Positions 47,290 through 57,426 are shown, counted from the stretch's first letter. The stretch is DNA of 64,000 bases from Anaeromyxobacter dehalogenans 2CP-C (GCF_000013385.1 NC_007760.1:4252001-4316000); one strand, 5' to 3'. Notes: generated by a model from the sequence alone, not told the origin. Numbers and translations: made by a program.

Positions 47290-47410
47290 CCGCGCCTCAC
47301 CCGCCGCCGCGGGGGCGCCCGGCGTGGGCGCTTCCCTGCGGCGCGGGCGGTTCGCATGCATCTCCGGTCGCCGCGCGCGGGACGTTCGCGCGCGCGGCCG
47401 GAGGTGCCCC

Positions 47411-48373
47411 GTGACGCTCCCTCGCCTCGCCGCCGCCGCGCTCGCGGCCGCGCTCCTTCCCTGTCCGGCGCACGCCGAGGCCCCCGCGGCGCCCCCGGCG
47501 CCGCGCCTCGACGAGGCCGCGCTCGTGGCCCTCGCGGTGGCGCTCGCGGTCTCCCCCGCGCCCGCGCTCGACCCGGCCGCCGGCGCCGCCGACCCGGCCG
47601 CGGTCGAGCTCGGCGCCACCGTGCGCCTCCGCCAGGTCACGTTCGAGGAACGGCCCCGGATCCGCGTCACGCTCGCCGGCAGCGCGCCGGCGCGTGCGTG
47701 GTGGAAGGTCGAGCGGACGAACCTCCCCGCCCAGGTCGAGCCCGGGGTCGTCTACCGGGACGTGGTGCTGAAGCTGACGCTCGGGGGGCCCGCCGACGCC
47801 GTCCAGGCGCTCCTCGACGACGCCGCGCGGCTCGCGCCCGGGGTGCGGATCGAGCGGGCCTCGCCGGAGCCGGCGCGCGCCGCCGCCGAGCCGGCCGCGC
47901 TGGCGAGCGCTGCGCCGCCCGCCGTGCCCGCGCCGCCGCCGGCGCCGGCCGTCGCGAAGGACCCGCCCGCGCCCCCGCTGCCGGCCGCCGCGCCGCCCGC
48001 GTCGGCCCCGTCGCCGGCTGCCGAGCTCCCGGTCGCGGCGCTCCCCGCGCCGGCGCTCACGCTGCTCGCCGAGGCGCGGACCTCCGCGGGTGAGCGCGTC
48101 CAGCGCCTGCTCACGCCGGACGGCCGCGTGCTCGAGCGCGCGCTCGACGCGCACGGGACCCTGGTCGCCGAGCGCGACGTGGGCGACCTCGCGGCGCTCC
48201 CGATCCGGACGCAGCGGCGCGACGAGCGCGGCCAGGTGGTGCAGGTGGTGGACGCCGGCGGCGGCCGCGCGCTGGAGGTGCTGCGCGATCCGATGGGCCG
48301 CTTCCTCTCGGTGCGCGTGCTGTCCGACGGCGCGGGCGCGGAGCCCGGACGGGCGGTGCCGCCGCGCGGATGA
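47411..48373 (+). CDS. Exported protein of unknown function, Ala/Pro-rich
   Basis: The 320-residue protein has a signal peptide (RLAAAALAAALLPCPAHA). The mature part has an N-terminal segment with beta-rich character (RIRVTLAGSAPARAWWKVER, VVYRDVVLKLTLGGPADAVQALL), a long Pro/Ala linker (about 165-225) and a C-terminal region with repeated beta-hairpin-like units (TPDGRVLERALDAHGTLVAERDVG; QRRDERGQVVQVVDAGG) reminiscent of YD-type repeats. No family is assigned. GTG start after a GGAGG-like sequence. Confidence 0.6.
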   Translation: MTLPRLAAAALAAALLPCPAHAEAPAAPPAPRLDEAALVALAVALAVSPAPALDPAAGAADPAAVELGATVRLRQVTFEERPRIRVTLAGSAPARAWWKVERTNLPAQVEPGVVYRDVVLKLTLGGPADAVQALLDDAARLAPGVRIERASPEPARAAAEPAALASAAPPAVPAPPPAPAVAKDPPAPPLPAAAPPASAPSPAAELPVAALPAPALTLLAEARTSAGERVQRLLTPDGRVLERALDAHGTLVAERDVGDLAALPIRTQRRDERGQVVQVVDAGGGRALEVLRDPMGRFLSVRVLSDGAGAEPGRAVPPRG

Positions 48374-48465
48374 GACGCGGCACATCATCGACCGAACCGC
48401 TCCACATTCGACGGCGCGCCCGGCGCCCGACCGACGGACGGTCCATGGCGCCGCGCGTCACGGCG

Positions 48466-48486
48466 TCATTCACGAAGCGTAAATGA
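48466..48486. promoter_or_regulatory. Inverted repeat upstream of fdnG
   Basis: TCATT-N11-AATGA lies 88 bases before the fdnG ATG, in the most AT-rich stretch of its 201-base upstream region. It is a possible operator or promoter element; it does not match FNR or NarL consensus sequences. Confidence 0.25.
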
Positions 48487-48574
48487 TGCTGGGTGCCCCA
48501 ACTGGCCGCGCCGGGCCTCTGCCATCCGCGAAGGGACGGGGCTATGGAGATCGGACCTCCTGGAGGTTCGAGCC

Positions 48575-51500
48575 ATGTCCGTCACCCGACGCCAGTTCCT
48601 TCAGCTCACCGCCGCCGGCGTGGGCAGCACCGGCCTGGTCGCGCTGGGCTTCTCGCCGGATCGCGTCCTCGCCGACGTCCGCAACTTCAAGCTGTCGCGC
48701 ACCGCCGAGACGCGGAACACCTGCCCGTACTGCTCGGTGGGCTGCGGCGTCATCCTCTACACGCTGGGCGATCGCTCCAAGAACGCGCACAGCGCGGTGA
48801 TGCACGTCGAGGGCGACCCCGACCACCCGGTGAACCGCGGCACGCTCTGCCCGAAGGGCGCGTCGCTGCTCGACTTCGTCCAGAGCCCGAACCGCCTGCG
48901 CTACCCCGAGTACCGCGCGCCCGGCTCCGACAAGTGGGAGCGCGTCACCTGGGACTGGGCGCTCGACCGGATCGCGCGCCTGATGAAGGACGACCGCGAC
49001 AAGAACTTCGTCGCGAAGAACGCCGCCGGCGTCACGGTGAACCGCTGGCCCACCGTGGGCCTGCTGGCCGCGAGCGCCTCGTCGAACGAGACCGGCTACA
49101 TCACCCACAAGGTCTGGCGCGCGCTGGGCGGGGTCGCGATCGACAACCAAGCACGTGTTTGACACGGTCCCACGGTGGCCGGTCTGGCCCCCACGTTCGG
49201 CCGTGGCGCGATGACGAACAGCTGGGTCGACATCAAGAACGCCAACCTCGTCCTCGTCATGGGCGGCAACCCCGCCGAGGCCCACCCCTGCGGCTTCAAG
49301 TGGGTGGTCGAGGCGAAGGCCCACAACAAGGCGCAGCTCATCGTGGTGGACCCGCGCTTCACGCGCACCGCCGCGGTGGCCGACGTCTTCGCGCAGATCC
49401 GCCCGGGCACCGACATCGCGTTCCTGGGCGGCGTCATCCGCCACCTGCTGGAGAAGGAGGCGATCCAGAAGCAGTACGTGGCCGCGTACACGAACGCCTC
49501 GCTGATCGTGAAGGAGGGCTACGGCTTCCAGGACGGCCTGTTCTCCGGGTACGACGAGGCGAAGCACACGTACGACAAGTCCACCTGGTCGTACGAGACC
49601 GGCCCGGACGGCTTCGCGAAGAGCGACCCGACGCTGCAGGACCCGCGCTGCGTGTTCCAGCTCATGAAGAAGCACTACGCGCGCTACACGCCGAAGATGG
49701 TGGCGGACATCACCGGCGTGCCCGAGGCGACGTTCACGCGCATCTGCGACGCGATCGCCACCACCTCGGCGCCGGACCGCACCATGACGGCGCTGTACGC
49801 GCTCGGCTGGACGCAGCACTCGGTCGGCTCGCAGAACATCCGCTCGATCGCGATGATCCAGCTGCTGCTCGGCAACGTGGGCATGGCCGGCGGCGGCGTG
49901 AACGCGCTGCGCGGCCACTCCAACATCCAGGGGCTCACCGACCTCGGCCTGCTCTCCGACCTGCTGCCCGGCTACCTGACCGTGCCGCGGGACGCGGACC
50001 CCGACGTCGAGACGTACCTGGCGAAGCGGACGCCGAAGCCGCTCCGGCCCGGCCAGATGAACTACTGGCAGAACTACCCGAAGTTCTACGTGTCGCTGAT
50101 GAAGGCCTGGTACGGGAAGGCCGCGACGAAGGAGAACGGCTGGGCGTACGACTACCTGCCCAAGCTCGACAAGGTCTACGACATCCTCGCGGTCTTCGAC
50201 CTGATGCACCAGGGCAAGGTCAACGGGTACCTCTGCCAGGGCTTCAACCCGCTCGCGTCGATCCCGAACAAGCCCAAGCTGCTCGAGTCGCTCTCGAAGC
50301 TGAAGTACCTCGTCACCATCGACCCGCTCGTCACCGAGACCTCGAACTTCTGGCAGAACCACGGCGACCTCAACCCGGTCGAGCCCGCGAAGATCCAGAC
50401 CGAGGTGTTCCGGCTGCCCTCGAGCTGCTTCGCCGAGGAGGACGGCTCGCTCGTCAACTCCGGGCGCACGCTGCAGTGGCACTGGAAGGCGGCCGAGCCG
50501 CCGGGCGAGGCGAAGGGGGACGCCGAGATCGTCGCGGCGCTCTTCATGCGGCTCCGGGCGCTCTACGAGAAGGAGGGCGGCGCCTTCCCGGATCCGATCC
50601 GCGACCTGACCTGGGAGTACAAGATCCCGCGCTCGCCGTCGGCCGAGGAGCTCGCCCGCGAGTTCAACGGCAAGGCGCTCGCGGACGTGAAGGATCCCAA
50701 GGCGGACCCGAAGGATCCGAAGGCCCCGCTGCTGGCGAAGGAGGGCGAGCAGCTCGCCACGTTCGCGCACCTGCAGGACGACGGCACCACCGCGTCCGGG
50801 AACTGGCTGTACTGCGGCTCGTTCACGCAGGCCGGCAACCAGATGGCGCGCCGCGACGTCTCCGACCCGAGCGGCCTCGGCGTCACGCCGACGTGGGGCT
50901 GGTCGTGGCCGGCCAACCGCCGCGTGCTCTACAACCGCGCCTCCTGCGATCCGTCCGGGAAGCCCTGGGACAAGAACCGCAAGCTGGTCTGGTGGAACGG
51001 CGCGAAGTGGGTCGGGCACGACGTGCCGGACTTCAAGGTGGACTCGAAGCCCGAGGAGGGCATGTCGCCCTTCATCATGAACCCGGAGGGCATGGGCCGG
51101 CTGTTCGCGCTCGACAAGATGGCCGAGGGGCCGTTCCCCGAGCACTACGAGCCGTTCGAGTCGCCGGCGGCGTCGAACGCGATGCACCCGAAGGTCGGGC
51201 CGAACCCCGCCGCGCGGATCTTCCCCGGCGACAAGGCGCAGCTCGGGCTCCCGGGCGAGTTCCCGTACGCCGCGACCACCTACCGCGTGGTGGAGCACTT
51301 CCACTTCTGGACCAAGCACGCGCGCATCCCGTCGGTGCTCCAGCCCGAGCTGTTCATCGAGCTGGACGAGGTGCTCGCCGGCAAGAAGGGCATCCGCAGC
51401 GGCGACGCCGTCGCGGTCCGGTCGAAGCGCGGCCGCATCGTGGGCAAGGCGGTGGTCACGAAGCGCATCAAGCCCCTGAAGATCGCGGGCCAGGAGGTCC

Positions 51501-51661
51501 ACACCGTCGGCATCCCCATCCACTGGGGCTTCGACGGGCTCACCAAGCCCGGCTACATCTCGAACACCCTCACCCCCTTCGTCGGCGACGCGAACACCCA
51601 GACGCCCGAGTTCAAGGCGTTCCTGGTGGACGTGGAGAAGGCCGCCGCGGGGCAGGTCTAG
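48575..51661 (+). CDS. fdnG: Formate dehydrogenase-N alpha subunit, selenocysteine-containing
   Basis: The 1028-residue molybdopterin enzyme oxidises formate in the periplasm. A Tat signal (RRQFL) opens the protein. The [4Fe-4S] cysteines are Cys50, Cys53, Cys57 and Cys92. The in-frame TGA at 49160-49162 is codon 196, the same position as selenocysteine in E. coli FdnG, and is followed by HGPTVAGLAPTFGRGAMTN as in that enzyme. Reading continues in the same frame to 51661 through the MGD-binding domains. A SECIS hairpin follows the TGA. Automatic tools would split this gene at the TGA. Operon with fdnH, fdnI and fdhE. Confidence 0.96.
49160..49198 (+). promoter_or_regulatory. SECIS element for UGA-selenocysteine recoding
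   Basis: After the UGA, an 18-base stretch leads to the apical loop GGUCU closed by a GGCC/GGCC stem (49177-49180 with 49186-49189). Loop sequence and spacing equal those of the E. coli fdhF SECIS, so SelB should recognise it. Confidence 0.85.
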
Positions 51662-51670
51662 GAGGCGGCC

Positions 51671-52546
51671 ATGGCGTTCCAGTCTCTCGACGTCATCAAC
51701 CGGTCCGCCTCCACCAGCACGCCGCCGCAGGCGCGCGGCGCGCTGGAGGTCGCGAAGCTCATCGACATCTCCAAGTGCATCGGCTGCAAGGCGTGCCAGT
51801 CGGCGTGCATGGAGTGGAACGACCTGCGCGACGAGGTGGGGATCAACCCGGGCCACTACGACAACCCGGCCGACCTCACCGCGCAGTCGTGGACGGTGAT
51901 GCGCTTCTACGAGGAGGAGCTCCCCGCGGACAAGGGGCTCGCCTGGCTCATCGTGAAGGACGGCTGCCTGCACTGCGCCGAGCCCGGGTGCCTGAAGGCC
52001 TGCCCGGCCCCCGGCGCGATCGTGCAGTACGCGAACGGGATCGTGGACTTCCAGCAGGACCAGTGCATCGGCTGCGGGTACTGCCAGACCGGCTGTCCGT
52101 TCAACATCCCGCGCTACTCGATGAAGGACCAGAAGGCGTACAAGTGCACGCTCTGCTCCGACCGCGTCTCGGTCGGGCTCGAGCCGGCGTGCGTGAAGAC
52201 CTGCCCCACCGGCGCGCTCGCCTTCGGCACCAAGACGGACATGAAGGACCTCGCCGGCGAGCGGCTGGTCGAGCTGAAGTCGCGCGGCTTCGAGAAGGCG
52301 GCGCTCTACGATCCGTCCGGCGTGGGCGGCACGCACGTGCTGTTCGTGCTGCCGCACGGCGATCCGGAGCTGTACCGGCTGCCGAAGGATCCGCGCGTGT
52401 CGCCGCTGGTGGCGCTGTGGCGCAGCGGCGTCGCCAAGACGCTGGGCGTCCTCACCATGGTCTCGGTCGTGGTGGCCGGGATCTTCCACTACATGAAGGT
52501 CGGGCCGATCGAGGTCGACGAGGACCACAAGGAGAACCCGTCATGA
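51671..52546 (+). CDS. fdnH: Formate dehydrogenase-N beta subunit, iron-sulfur
   Basis: The 291-residue subunit carries four [4Fe-4S] cluster motifs: [41 protein letters not shown] and CTLCSDR...[12 protein letters not shown]-terminal TM anchor lies near 258-280 ([20 protein letters not shown]). It passes electrons from FdnG to the cytochrome b subunit. It starts nine bases after fdnG with a GGAGG, and its stop overlaps fdnI (ATGA). Confidence 0.95.
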   Translation: MAFQSLDVINRSASTSTPPQARGALEVAKLIDISKCIGCKACQSACMEWNDLRDEVGINPGHYDNPADLTAQSWTVMRFYEEELPADKGLAWLIVKDGCLHCAEPGCLKACPAPGAIVQYANGIVDFQQDQCIGCGYCQTGCPFNIPRYSMKDQKAYKCTLCSDRVSVGLEPACVKTCPTGALAFGTKTDMKDLAGERLVELKSRGFEKAALYDPSGVGGTHVLFVLPHGDPELYRLPKDPRVSPLVALWRSGVAKTLGVLTMVSVVVAGIFHYMKVGPIEVDEDHKENPS

Positions 52547-53193
52547 TGCCTGCGATGCGGATGCCGCCGGGGCGAGAGGTCGTCCCGCGCTACTCGACCG
52601 GCGAGCGCCTCACGCACTGGGCCGTGGCGGTCGCCTACGTGGCGCTGTTCCTCTCCGGCCTCGCCATGTTCCACCCGTTCTTCTACTGGACCAGCGCGTT
52701 CTTCGGCGGCGCGGCGTTCATGCGGGTGCTCCACCCGTTCCTGGGGGTGGCGCTGTTCGTGCTGTTCTACGCGTACGCGCTGCGGCTGTGGCGCGACAAC
52801 ATCATGACGGACAGCGACAAGAAGTGGATGAGCAACATGGTCGCCTACATGAACAAGGCGGCCGAGCCCTACGTGGACGGGAAGTACAACGCCGGCCAGA
52901 AGCTCATGTACTGGTCGATGGTGGTGGTGATCGCCGGCCTGTTCCTCACCGGCATCGTGCTGTGGCGTCCCTACTTCGCGCCGTCGTTCGCGCTCGTCAC
53001 CCGCCGCGTGGCGGCCGTCCTCCACGCCGGGCTCGCGTTCGTGATGTTCGTGGGCATCGGCATCCACGTCTACGCCGCCTACTGGACCAAGGGCTCGATG
53101 CGCGCCATGACCCGGGGCACCGTCTCCGGCGCGTGGGCGCGCTTCCACCACCCGGGCTGGTACGCCCGGATGACGGGCAAGGAGCGGCCGTGA
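52543..53193 (+). CDS. fdnI: Formate dehydrogenase-N gamma subunit, cytochrome b556
   Basis: The 216-residue membrane subunit has four TM helices and histidines that fit haem b ligation ([63 protein letters not shown]). It takes electrons from FdnH and reduces menaquinone or ubiquinone, closing the formate arm of the respiratory chain. Translationally coupled to fdnH. Confidence 0.93.
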   Translation: MMPAMRMPPGREVVPRYSTGERLTHWAVAVAYVALFLSGLAMFHPFFYWTSAFFGGAAFMRVLHPFLGVALFVLFYAYALRLWRDNIMTDSDKKWMSNMVAYMNKAAEPYVDGKYNAGQKLMYWSMVVVIAGLFLTGIVLWRPYFAPSFALVTRRVAAVLHAGLAFVMFVGIGIHVYAAYWTKGSMRAMTRGTVSGAWARFHHPGWYARMTGKERP

Positions 53194-53230
53194 CCGGGCC
53201 GCGCGGGGCGGCGATCGCGGGGGAGGCGGC

Positions 53231-54085
53231 GTGAACACGCTCGTGCAGCTCCCCGGGGTCGAGATCCCGTACCTGCGCCTGCCGGAGCCGGGCCTGCTGT
53301 TCGCCGGCCGGGCCGGGCGGTTCCAGGCCGTCGCCGCGGAGCGCGGCGGCGATCCGTTCCTCGCGTTCCTGGGGCGGCTCGCCACCGCGCAGCGCGCTGC
53401 GATCGCGGCCGTCCCGGGGTTCGTGCCGCCGCGCGCGCCGGGCCGGCCCCTGGACCGCGACGCGCTCGCCGCGGATCCGGCGCTCGGCGCGGTGCTCCGG
53501 GCGCTGCTCGCGGCCCTCCCCGCCGACGGCCTGCCGGACGCCGCGGCGGAGGCCGTGCGCGGGCTCCGCGACGCCGCGCCGGACGCGCTCCGGCGCATCG
53601 CGGCCGGCGTGCTCGCCGGGACCTCCCGCCGCGAGGACCTGGCCGCGGCGACGTTCGCCGGGGCCGCGCTGCAGGTGCTCGCCACGGCGCGGGCCGCGCG
53701 GCTCGACCCATCCGCGGTGGCGCGGGCGGAGGGCGGCTGCCCGGTGTGCGGCTCGCCGCCGGTGGCCGGCGTGGTGCAGGGCGACGATCGCCTCCGCTAC
53801 CTCACGTGCTCGCTCTGCGCGGCCGAGTGGCACCTCCCGCGGATCCGCTGCGCCGGGTGCCAGGCCACCGCCGGCCTCGCCTACCACCACCTCGAGAACG
53901 ATCCCGGCGCGCGCGCCGAGACCTGCGCCGCCTGCCAGGGCTACCTGAAGCTGTTCGACCTCGAGGAGCGCCCCGGCTCGGAGCCGTTCGCCGACGACGC
54001 GGCCACGCTCGCGCTCGACCTGCTCCTCGGCGAGGCCGGGCACGGGCGCATCGGCGCGAACCTGTTCCTGCCCGTCGGCGCCTGA
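53231..54085 (+). CDS. fdhE: Formate dehydrogenase accessory protein
   Basis: The 284-residue rubredoxin-like protein needed for activity of Tat-exported formate dehydrogenases has paired Cys motifs for metal binding in the C-terminal half: CPVCGSPPVAGV, CSLCAAEWHLPRIRCAGC and ETCAACQGYLK. The GTG start follows a strong GGGGGAGG. It lies 37 bases after fdnI and completes the operon. FdhD and the selenocysteine genes are not in the window. Confidence 0.9.
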   Translation: MNTLVQLPGVEIPYLRLPEPGLLFAGRAGRFQAVAAERGGDPFLAFLGRLATAQRAAIAAVPGFVPPRAPGRPLDRDALAADPALGAVLRALLAALPADGLPDAAAEAVRGLRDAAPDALRRIAAGVLAGTSRREDLAAATFAGAALQVLATARAARLDPSAVARAEGGCPVCGSPPVAGVVQGDDRLRYLTCSLCAAEWHLPRIRCAGCQATAGLAYHHLENDPGARAETCAACQGYLKLFDLEERPGSEPFADDAATLALDLLLGEAGHGRIGANLFLPVGA

Positions 54086-54100
54086 GCCCGGGCGCGGGCG

Positions 54101-55141
54101 CTACCGTCCCGACCCGACCCAGGCGCGGAGGTGCAGCCGCGCCAGCTCGGCGTGCGCGGCGTGGCCGGCCGCCTCCGCCGCGTCGAGCATCCGCCCCAGC
54201 ACGTCGTCCATGTCCACCGCGACGTGACGCTGCCAGCCCGCCCGCAGCGCCAGGTCCCACGCGGCGGCGTGGCGCCCCTCGGCCCGCGCGCGGTCGCTCT
54301 CGGCGAGGAGGTGCGCGCGCAGCGGCCCGGGCCCGGCCAGCGCGGCGCGCAGCGCGGGATCCGGCGCCGCGCGGCCGCCGGTCGCTCGCTGCCACGCCGC
54401 CGAGATGACGCGGGCCGCGCTCTCGCCCGGGCGCGCCAGGCGACCCGCGAACGCGAGCGTGCCCCCGAACGCGCCCAGCGCGCCGGCGTACGCGCGGGCC
54501 GCGTCCGCGGCGCGACCCCGCCCCTCCTCGTGCCAGCCCAGCACCGCGCCCGGCCACGCGAGATCCGGCCGGGCCGCGAGCGCGGCGCGCGCGGCCGACG
54601 CCGCCGCGCTCCAGTCCTGCGCGAACAGCGCCACGTCGCCCGCCCCGGTGAGCCGGCGCAGCGCGGCGCGCGCGGCCGCGGGCACGAGCCGCGCGTCGAG
54701 CAGCCAGTCGGAGAACGTCTCGCGCGCGACGCCGAGGTCCTGCGCCAGCGACGCCGCGCCGCTCTCGCCCGCCAGCACCGCGAGGCCGCTCTCCAGCGCC
54801 GCCTCGCACGCCCGGCGCAGGCGCGCCGGCTCGGACGCGAGCCCGGGGGCGAGGTCGGTCGGGTGCCAGGCGCCGCCGGGGTGCCAGGCGATCGCCTCGC
54901 GGGGGCGTCCGCCCGGCCCGAAGCGGAGCGCCAGCACCGCGCCGTCCGCGCCGCGCGCGAACGGCAGCGCGTCCGGGAGCAGCTCGCCCCCGCGCACCGC
55001 GCCGGCCGCCGGCTCGAGCAGCGCCTCCGGGTCTACCGTCTCGTCGAACGGGCCGAGCCCGCCCGGGAGGAACAGCCCGCGAGGGAGCTGCAGGTGCAGC
55101 GCGCGCTCGACGGCGGCCAGCGCCCGGTCCGCGGAGTGCAT
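54101..55141 (-). CDS. Hypothetical protein, 346 aa
   Basis: The product is an Ala/Arg-rich cytoplasmic protein with no signal or TM segment. The first 100 residues (LPGGLGPFDETVDPE, LLPDALPFARGADGAVLALRFGPGG, EAIAWHPGGAWHPTDLAPG) loosely recall a SUKH/SMI1-type fold. The rest is helical (WLLDARLVPAAARAALRRLTG, AARAYAGALGAF), possibly TPR-like. The function is unknown and the SUKH likeness is weak. It converges on fdhE with 15 bases between stops. Confidence 0.6.
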   Translation of the reverse strand: MHSADRALAAVERALHLQLPRGLFLPGGLGPFDETVDPEALLEPAAGAVRGGELLPDALPFARGADGAVLALRFGPGGRPREAIAWHPGGAWHPTDLAPGLASEPARLRRACEAALESGLAVLAGESGAASLAQDLGVARETFSDWLLDARLVPAAARAALRRLTGAGDVALFAQDWSAAASAARAALAARPDLAWPGAVLGWHEEGRGRAADAARAYAGALGAFGGTLAFAGRLARPGESAARVISAAWQRATGGRAAPDPALRAALAGPGPLRAHLLAESDRARAEGRHAAAWDLALRAGWQRHVAVDMDDVLGRMLDAAEAAGHAAHAELARLHLRAWVGSGR

Positions 55142-55226
55142 GCCCGGATCGTAGCCATCCCCGCGACGCGCGGCCCCGCTACCCGGCGAGCAGGGTGGGG
55201 CCCCGACGAGCTCCGATCGGCGGGGC

Positions 55227-55263
55227 GGGGCGCAGCCCCGTCAGAAGGCGGGGGGCAGCCCCC
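55227..55263. terminator. Tandem GC hairpins after the lipoprotein gene
   Basis: GGGGC-GCA-GCCCC (55227-55239) and GGGGG-GCAG-CCCCC (55250-55263) lie immediately after the minus-strand stop at 55265. The first 13-mer also occurs at 26244-26256. Confidence 0.45.
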
Positions 55264-55264
55264 T

Positions 55265-56101
55265 CTAGATCGCCCTGGACACCAGCACCACGCCGCAGCC
55301 CTGCCAGGTGAACAGCAGCCCCGCGTCCGCGTACGGGCCGTCGCTGGGCATGCCCGGGACGCGGTCGGTCCAGACGCGGCGCAGCTCGAGCGTGCCGCCG
55401 GTGATGCAGCCGTTGCCGTCGTGCTCGAGATCCAGGTCGGCGAGGGTGGTGTACGCCAGGTGCATGCTGGTCAGGCCGGAGCGCACGGTGGCGGAGGTGT
55501 CCGAGCGCGCGCGGCCGGCGACGGTGCCGGCGCCGAACGTGAGGCTGCCCGTCGGGTGCACCACCACCGTCATCGAGTAGCCGTCGCCGGCGCTCGTCAG
55601 CGTGGACGTCAGGCTCCAGGTGACGGTGCTCCCGGCGCGCGTCACGGTGCCGTCCACGGTGATGGCGTCGGTGCCCATGGTGATGGTGCAGCCGTCGTAC
55701 GCGATGCTGCCCACGCTCACGCTCACGCAGGCCGGGTCGTCGAACCCGGTCAGCGCCGCGGCGCTCGGGCCGCCCAGGATGGACAGCGTGCGCTCGAGGC
55801 CGGCGCCGGGCAGGCCCGTCGCGGCCGCGACGGAGGCCGAGCCCCAGGCGCTCGCCGCCATGGTGTCGGGCAGGCCCGCGACGGACGAGGCGCGCGCGTC
55901 GGCGGTGGCGCTCGTGTCCGTCCGGAGCGCGATCGCGTCGGCGGTCGTGCCCTCGGCGGTGGCCGCGGCCGCCTGCTCCTCCGCGGTCGGCGACGAGGCA
56001 GCGCCATAGGTGAACTTGCGCGAGGCGGGATCCGCTGCCTCGTCACCGCCACCGCAGGCCATCGCCGCGGCACAGAGCGCGGCGAGCGTGAGCTTTCGCA
56101 T
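55265..56101 (-). CDS. Secreted lipoprotein of unknown function, Ser/Thr/Gly-rich
   Basis: The 278-residue protein has a lipoprotein signal (RKLTLAALCAAAMAC; Cys near 15). The mature protein is rich in Thr, Ser, Ala and Gly and looks all-beta (SVSVGSIAYDGCTITMGTDAITVDGTVTRAG, STVTWSLTSTLTSAGDGYSMTVVV). Cysteine pairs in DPACVSV, YDGCTITM, GNGCITGG and WQGCGVV may form disulfides. No family was recognised. The start at 56101 has GGGG upstream and is preferred to the ATG four codons earlier. Confidence 0.7.
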   Translation of the reverse strand: MRKLTLAALCAAAMACGGGDEAADPASRKFTYGAASSPTAEEQAAAATAEGTTADAIALRTDTSATADARASSVAGLPDTMAASAWGSASVAAATGLPGAGLERTLSILGGPSAAALTGFDDPACVSVSVGSIAYDGCTITMGTDAITVDGTVTRAGSTVTWSLTSTLTSAGDGYSMTVVVHPTGSLTFGAGTVAGRARSDTSATVRSGLTSMHLAYTTLADLDLEHDGNGCITGGTLELRRVWTDRVPGMPSDGPYADAGLLFTWQGCGVVLVSRAI

Positions 56102-56196
56102 GTGAGTCCCCATCGGCGTTCGCCGGTTGGTGAAGCCCCTGGCCTAGCACGCGTCACGGCCGGGAGGGCAGCCCCCGAACCGTGCGGAGACGAACG

Positions 56197-56223
56197 CCCG
56201 ACCTCCGCCCACAGGCGGTCGGG
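56197..56223 (-). terminator. Hairpin after the SDR gene
   Basis: CCCGA/TCGGG outer and CCGCC/GGCGG inner stems around a CACA loop lie 60 bases past the minus-strand stop at 56283. Confidence 0.35.
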
Positions 56224-56282
56224 TACGACACGCTGGGTGAATCCGCCCCGGTCCGCGGCGCGGGCGGTGGCGGCGCGCCGCG

Positions 56283-57104
56283 TCAGCCGAGGAACAGGTC
56301 CGGCATCAGCTCGGCGCCGGGCTCGACCGCGTAGCGCGACAGGTCGGTGATCCCGGCCTCGCGCAGCACCTCGTCGTCGATGAAGAAGTTGCCGGTGCAG
56401 GCCCGGGCCGGGCGGCGGAGGATCTCCATGGCCGCGTCGGCGACGATCTCGGGCGTGCGCCCGTGCCGGGCGGTCTCGTCGCCGCCGAGCAGGTTCAGCG
56501 CGGCGGTGGCGATCACGGTGCGCGGCCAGAGCGCGTTCACCGCGATGCCCTGGTCGCGCAGCTCCTCGGCCATGCCCAGCACGCACATGCTCATGCCGTA
56601 CTTCGCCATGGTGTAGGCGAGGTGGTTCGCGAACCAGCGCGGCTCCATCGACAGCGGCGGCGACAGGTTGAGCACGTGCGGGTTCGCGGCGCGGGCCAGG
56701 TGCGGGATGCAGGCCTGCGAGACGGCGAACGTGCCGCGCGCGTTCACGCCGTGCATCAGGTCCCAGCGCTTCATGGGCGTGTCCACGGTGCCCGCCAGGA
56801 AGATCGCGCTGGCGTTGTTGACGAGCACGTCGATCCCGCCGAACCGCTCGACGGCGCGCGCCACCGCCGCCGCGATCTGCGCCTCGTCGCGGATGTCGCA
56901 CTCCACCGCGAGCGCGCGCCCGCCGGCGCGCTCCATCTCCTCGGCCGCGTCGTGGATGGTGCCGGGGAGCCGCGGGTGCGGGGCCGAGGTCTTCGCGGCC
57001 ACCACCACGTTCGCGCCCTGGCGGGCGGCGGCCACGCCGATGGCGCGCCCGATCCCCCGGCTCGCGCCGGTGATGAAGACGGTCTTGTCCTTCAGTGAAG
57101 TCAT
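56283..57104 (-). CDS. Short-chain dehydrogenase/reductase (HSDL2-like)
   Basis: The 273-residue SDR has TGASRGIGRA, then NNASAIFLAGTVDTPMKRWDLMHGVNARGTF, LNLSPPLSMEPRWFANHLAYTMAKYGMSM (catalytic Tyr and Lys as YTMAK) and a C-terminal GNFFIDDEVLREAGITDLSRY. The latter features match the hydroxysteroid-dehydrogenase-like-2 group found in lipid metabolism. Substrate unknown. It is divergent from the dcw cluster. Confidence 0.87.
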   Translation of the reverse strand: MTSLKDKTVFITGASRGIGRAIGVAAARQGANVVVAAKTSAPHPRLPGTIHDAAEEMERAGGRALAVECDIRDEAQIAAAVARAVERFGGIDVLVNNASAIFLAGTVDTPMKRWDLMHGVNARGTFAVSQACIPHLARAANPHVLNLSPPLSMEPRWFANHLAYTMAKYGMSMCVLGMAEELRDQGIAVNALWPRTVIATAALNLLGGDETARHGRTPEIVADAAMEILRRPARACTGNFFIDDEVLREAGITDLSRYAVEPGAELMPDLFLG

Positions 57105-57336
57105 GGCGGCCTCGGGCTGGGGGTCGAACCCTTATTCAGGGTCCTGCCACGGCGCGTCAACGGGTCGCTCGGGGCGGCGGGGCGGCCGCGGTCCCACCTC
57201 GATATCGCTGCGGCGGAAGCGCGCGCCGTCCCTCGCCCCCTCCCACCGGTCGCGTGTGGGACAACGCCCACCCCCACGGCTCCAGATCCGATCCTGAACG
57301 CCGGCCCAGGCCCGTCCCGGCGCGCCGGGGCGACCG

Positions 57337-57365
57337 TTGACTTCTCCGGCCGATGTCCGTAGATC
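57337..57365 (+). promoter_or_regulatory. Sigma70 promoter of the dcw cluster
   Basis: TTGACT (57337-57342), 17-bp spacer, TAGATC (57360-57365). Transcription should begin near 57372, just before the MraZ boxes. The rest of the 322-base gap (57105-57426) shows no gene. Confidence 0.7.
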
Positions 57366-57377
57366 CGAACCAGCCGG

Positions 57378-57402
57378 TGGGAGAAAGTGGCAAAAAGCGG
57401 AT
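57378..57402 (+). promoter_or_regulatory. MraZ-binding repeats
   Basis: TGGGA-N5-TGGCA-N5-CGGAT is a 10-bp-periodic array matching the TGGGN repeats bound by MraZ. It lies between the promoter and mraZ, as in other bacteria, and implies autorepression. Confidence 0.7.
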
Positions 57403-57426
57403 CCCGGCGGGAAGATCGGCCAGCCC

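Noticed and set aside
49160-49162. Premature stop or frameshift in fdnG
   Set aside because: The TGA aligns with Sec196 of E. coli FdnG, the frame is continuous and a SECIS loop follows.
57337-57426. Longer MraZ starting at 57337
   Set aside because: It would begin inside the -35 box and run through the MraZ sites; the GTG at 57427 gives the conserved N-terminus.
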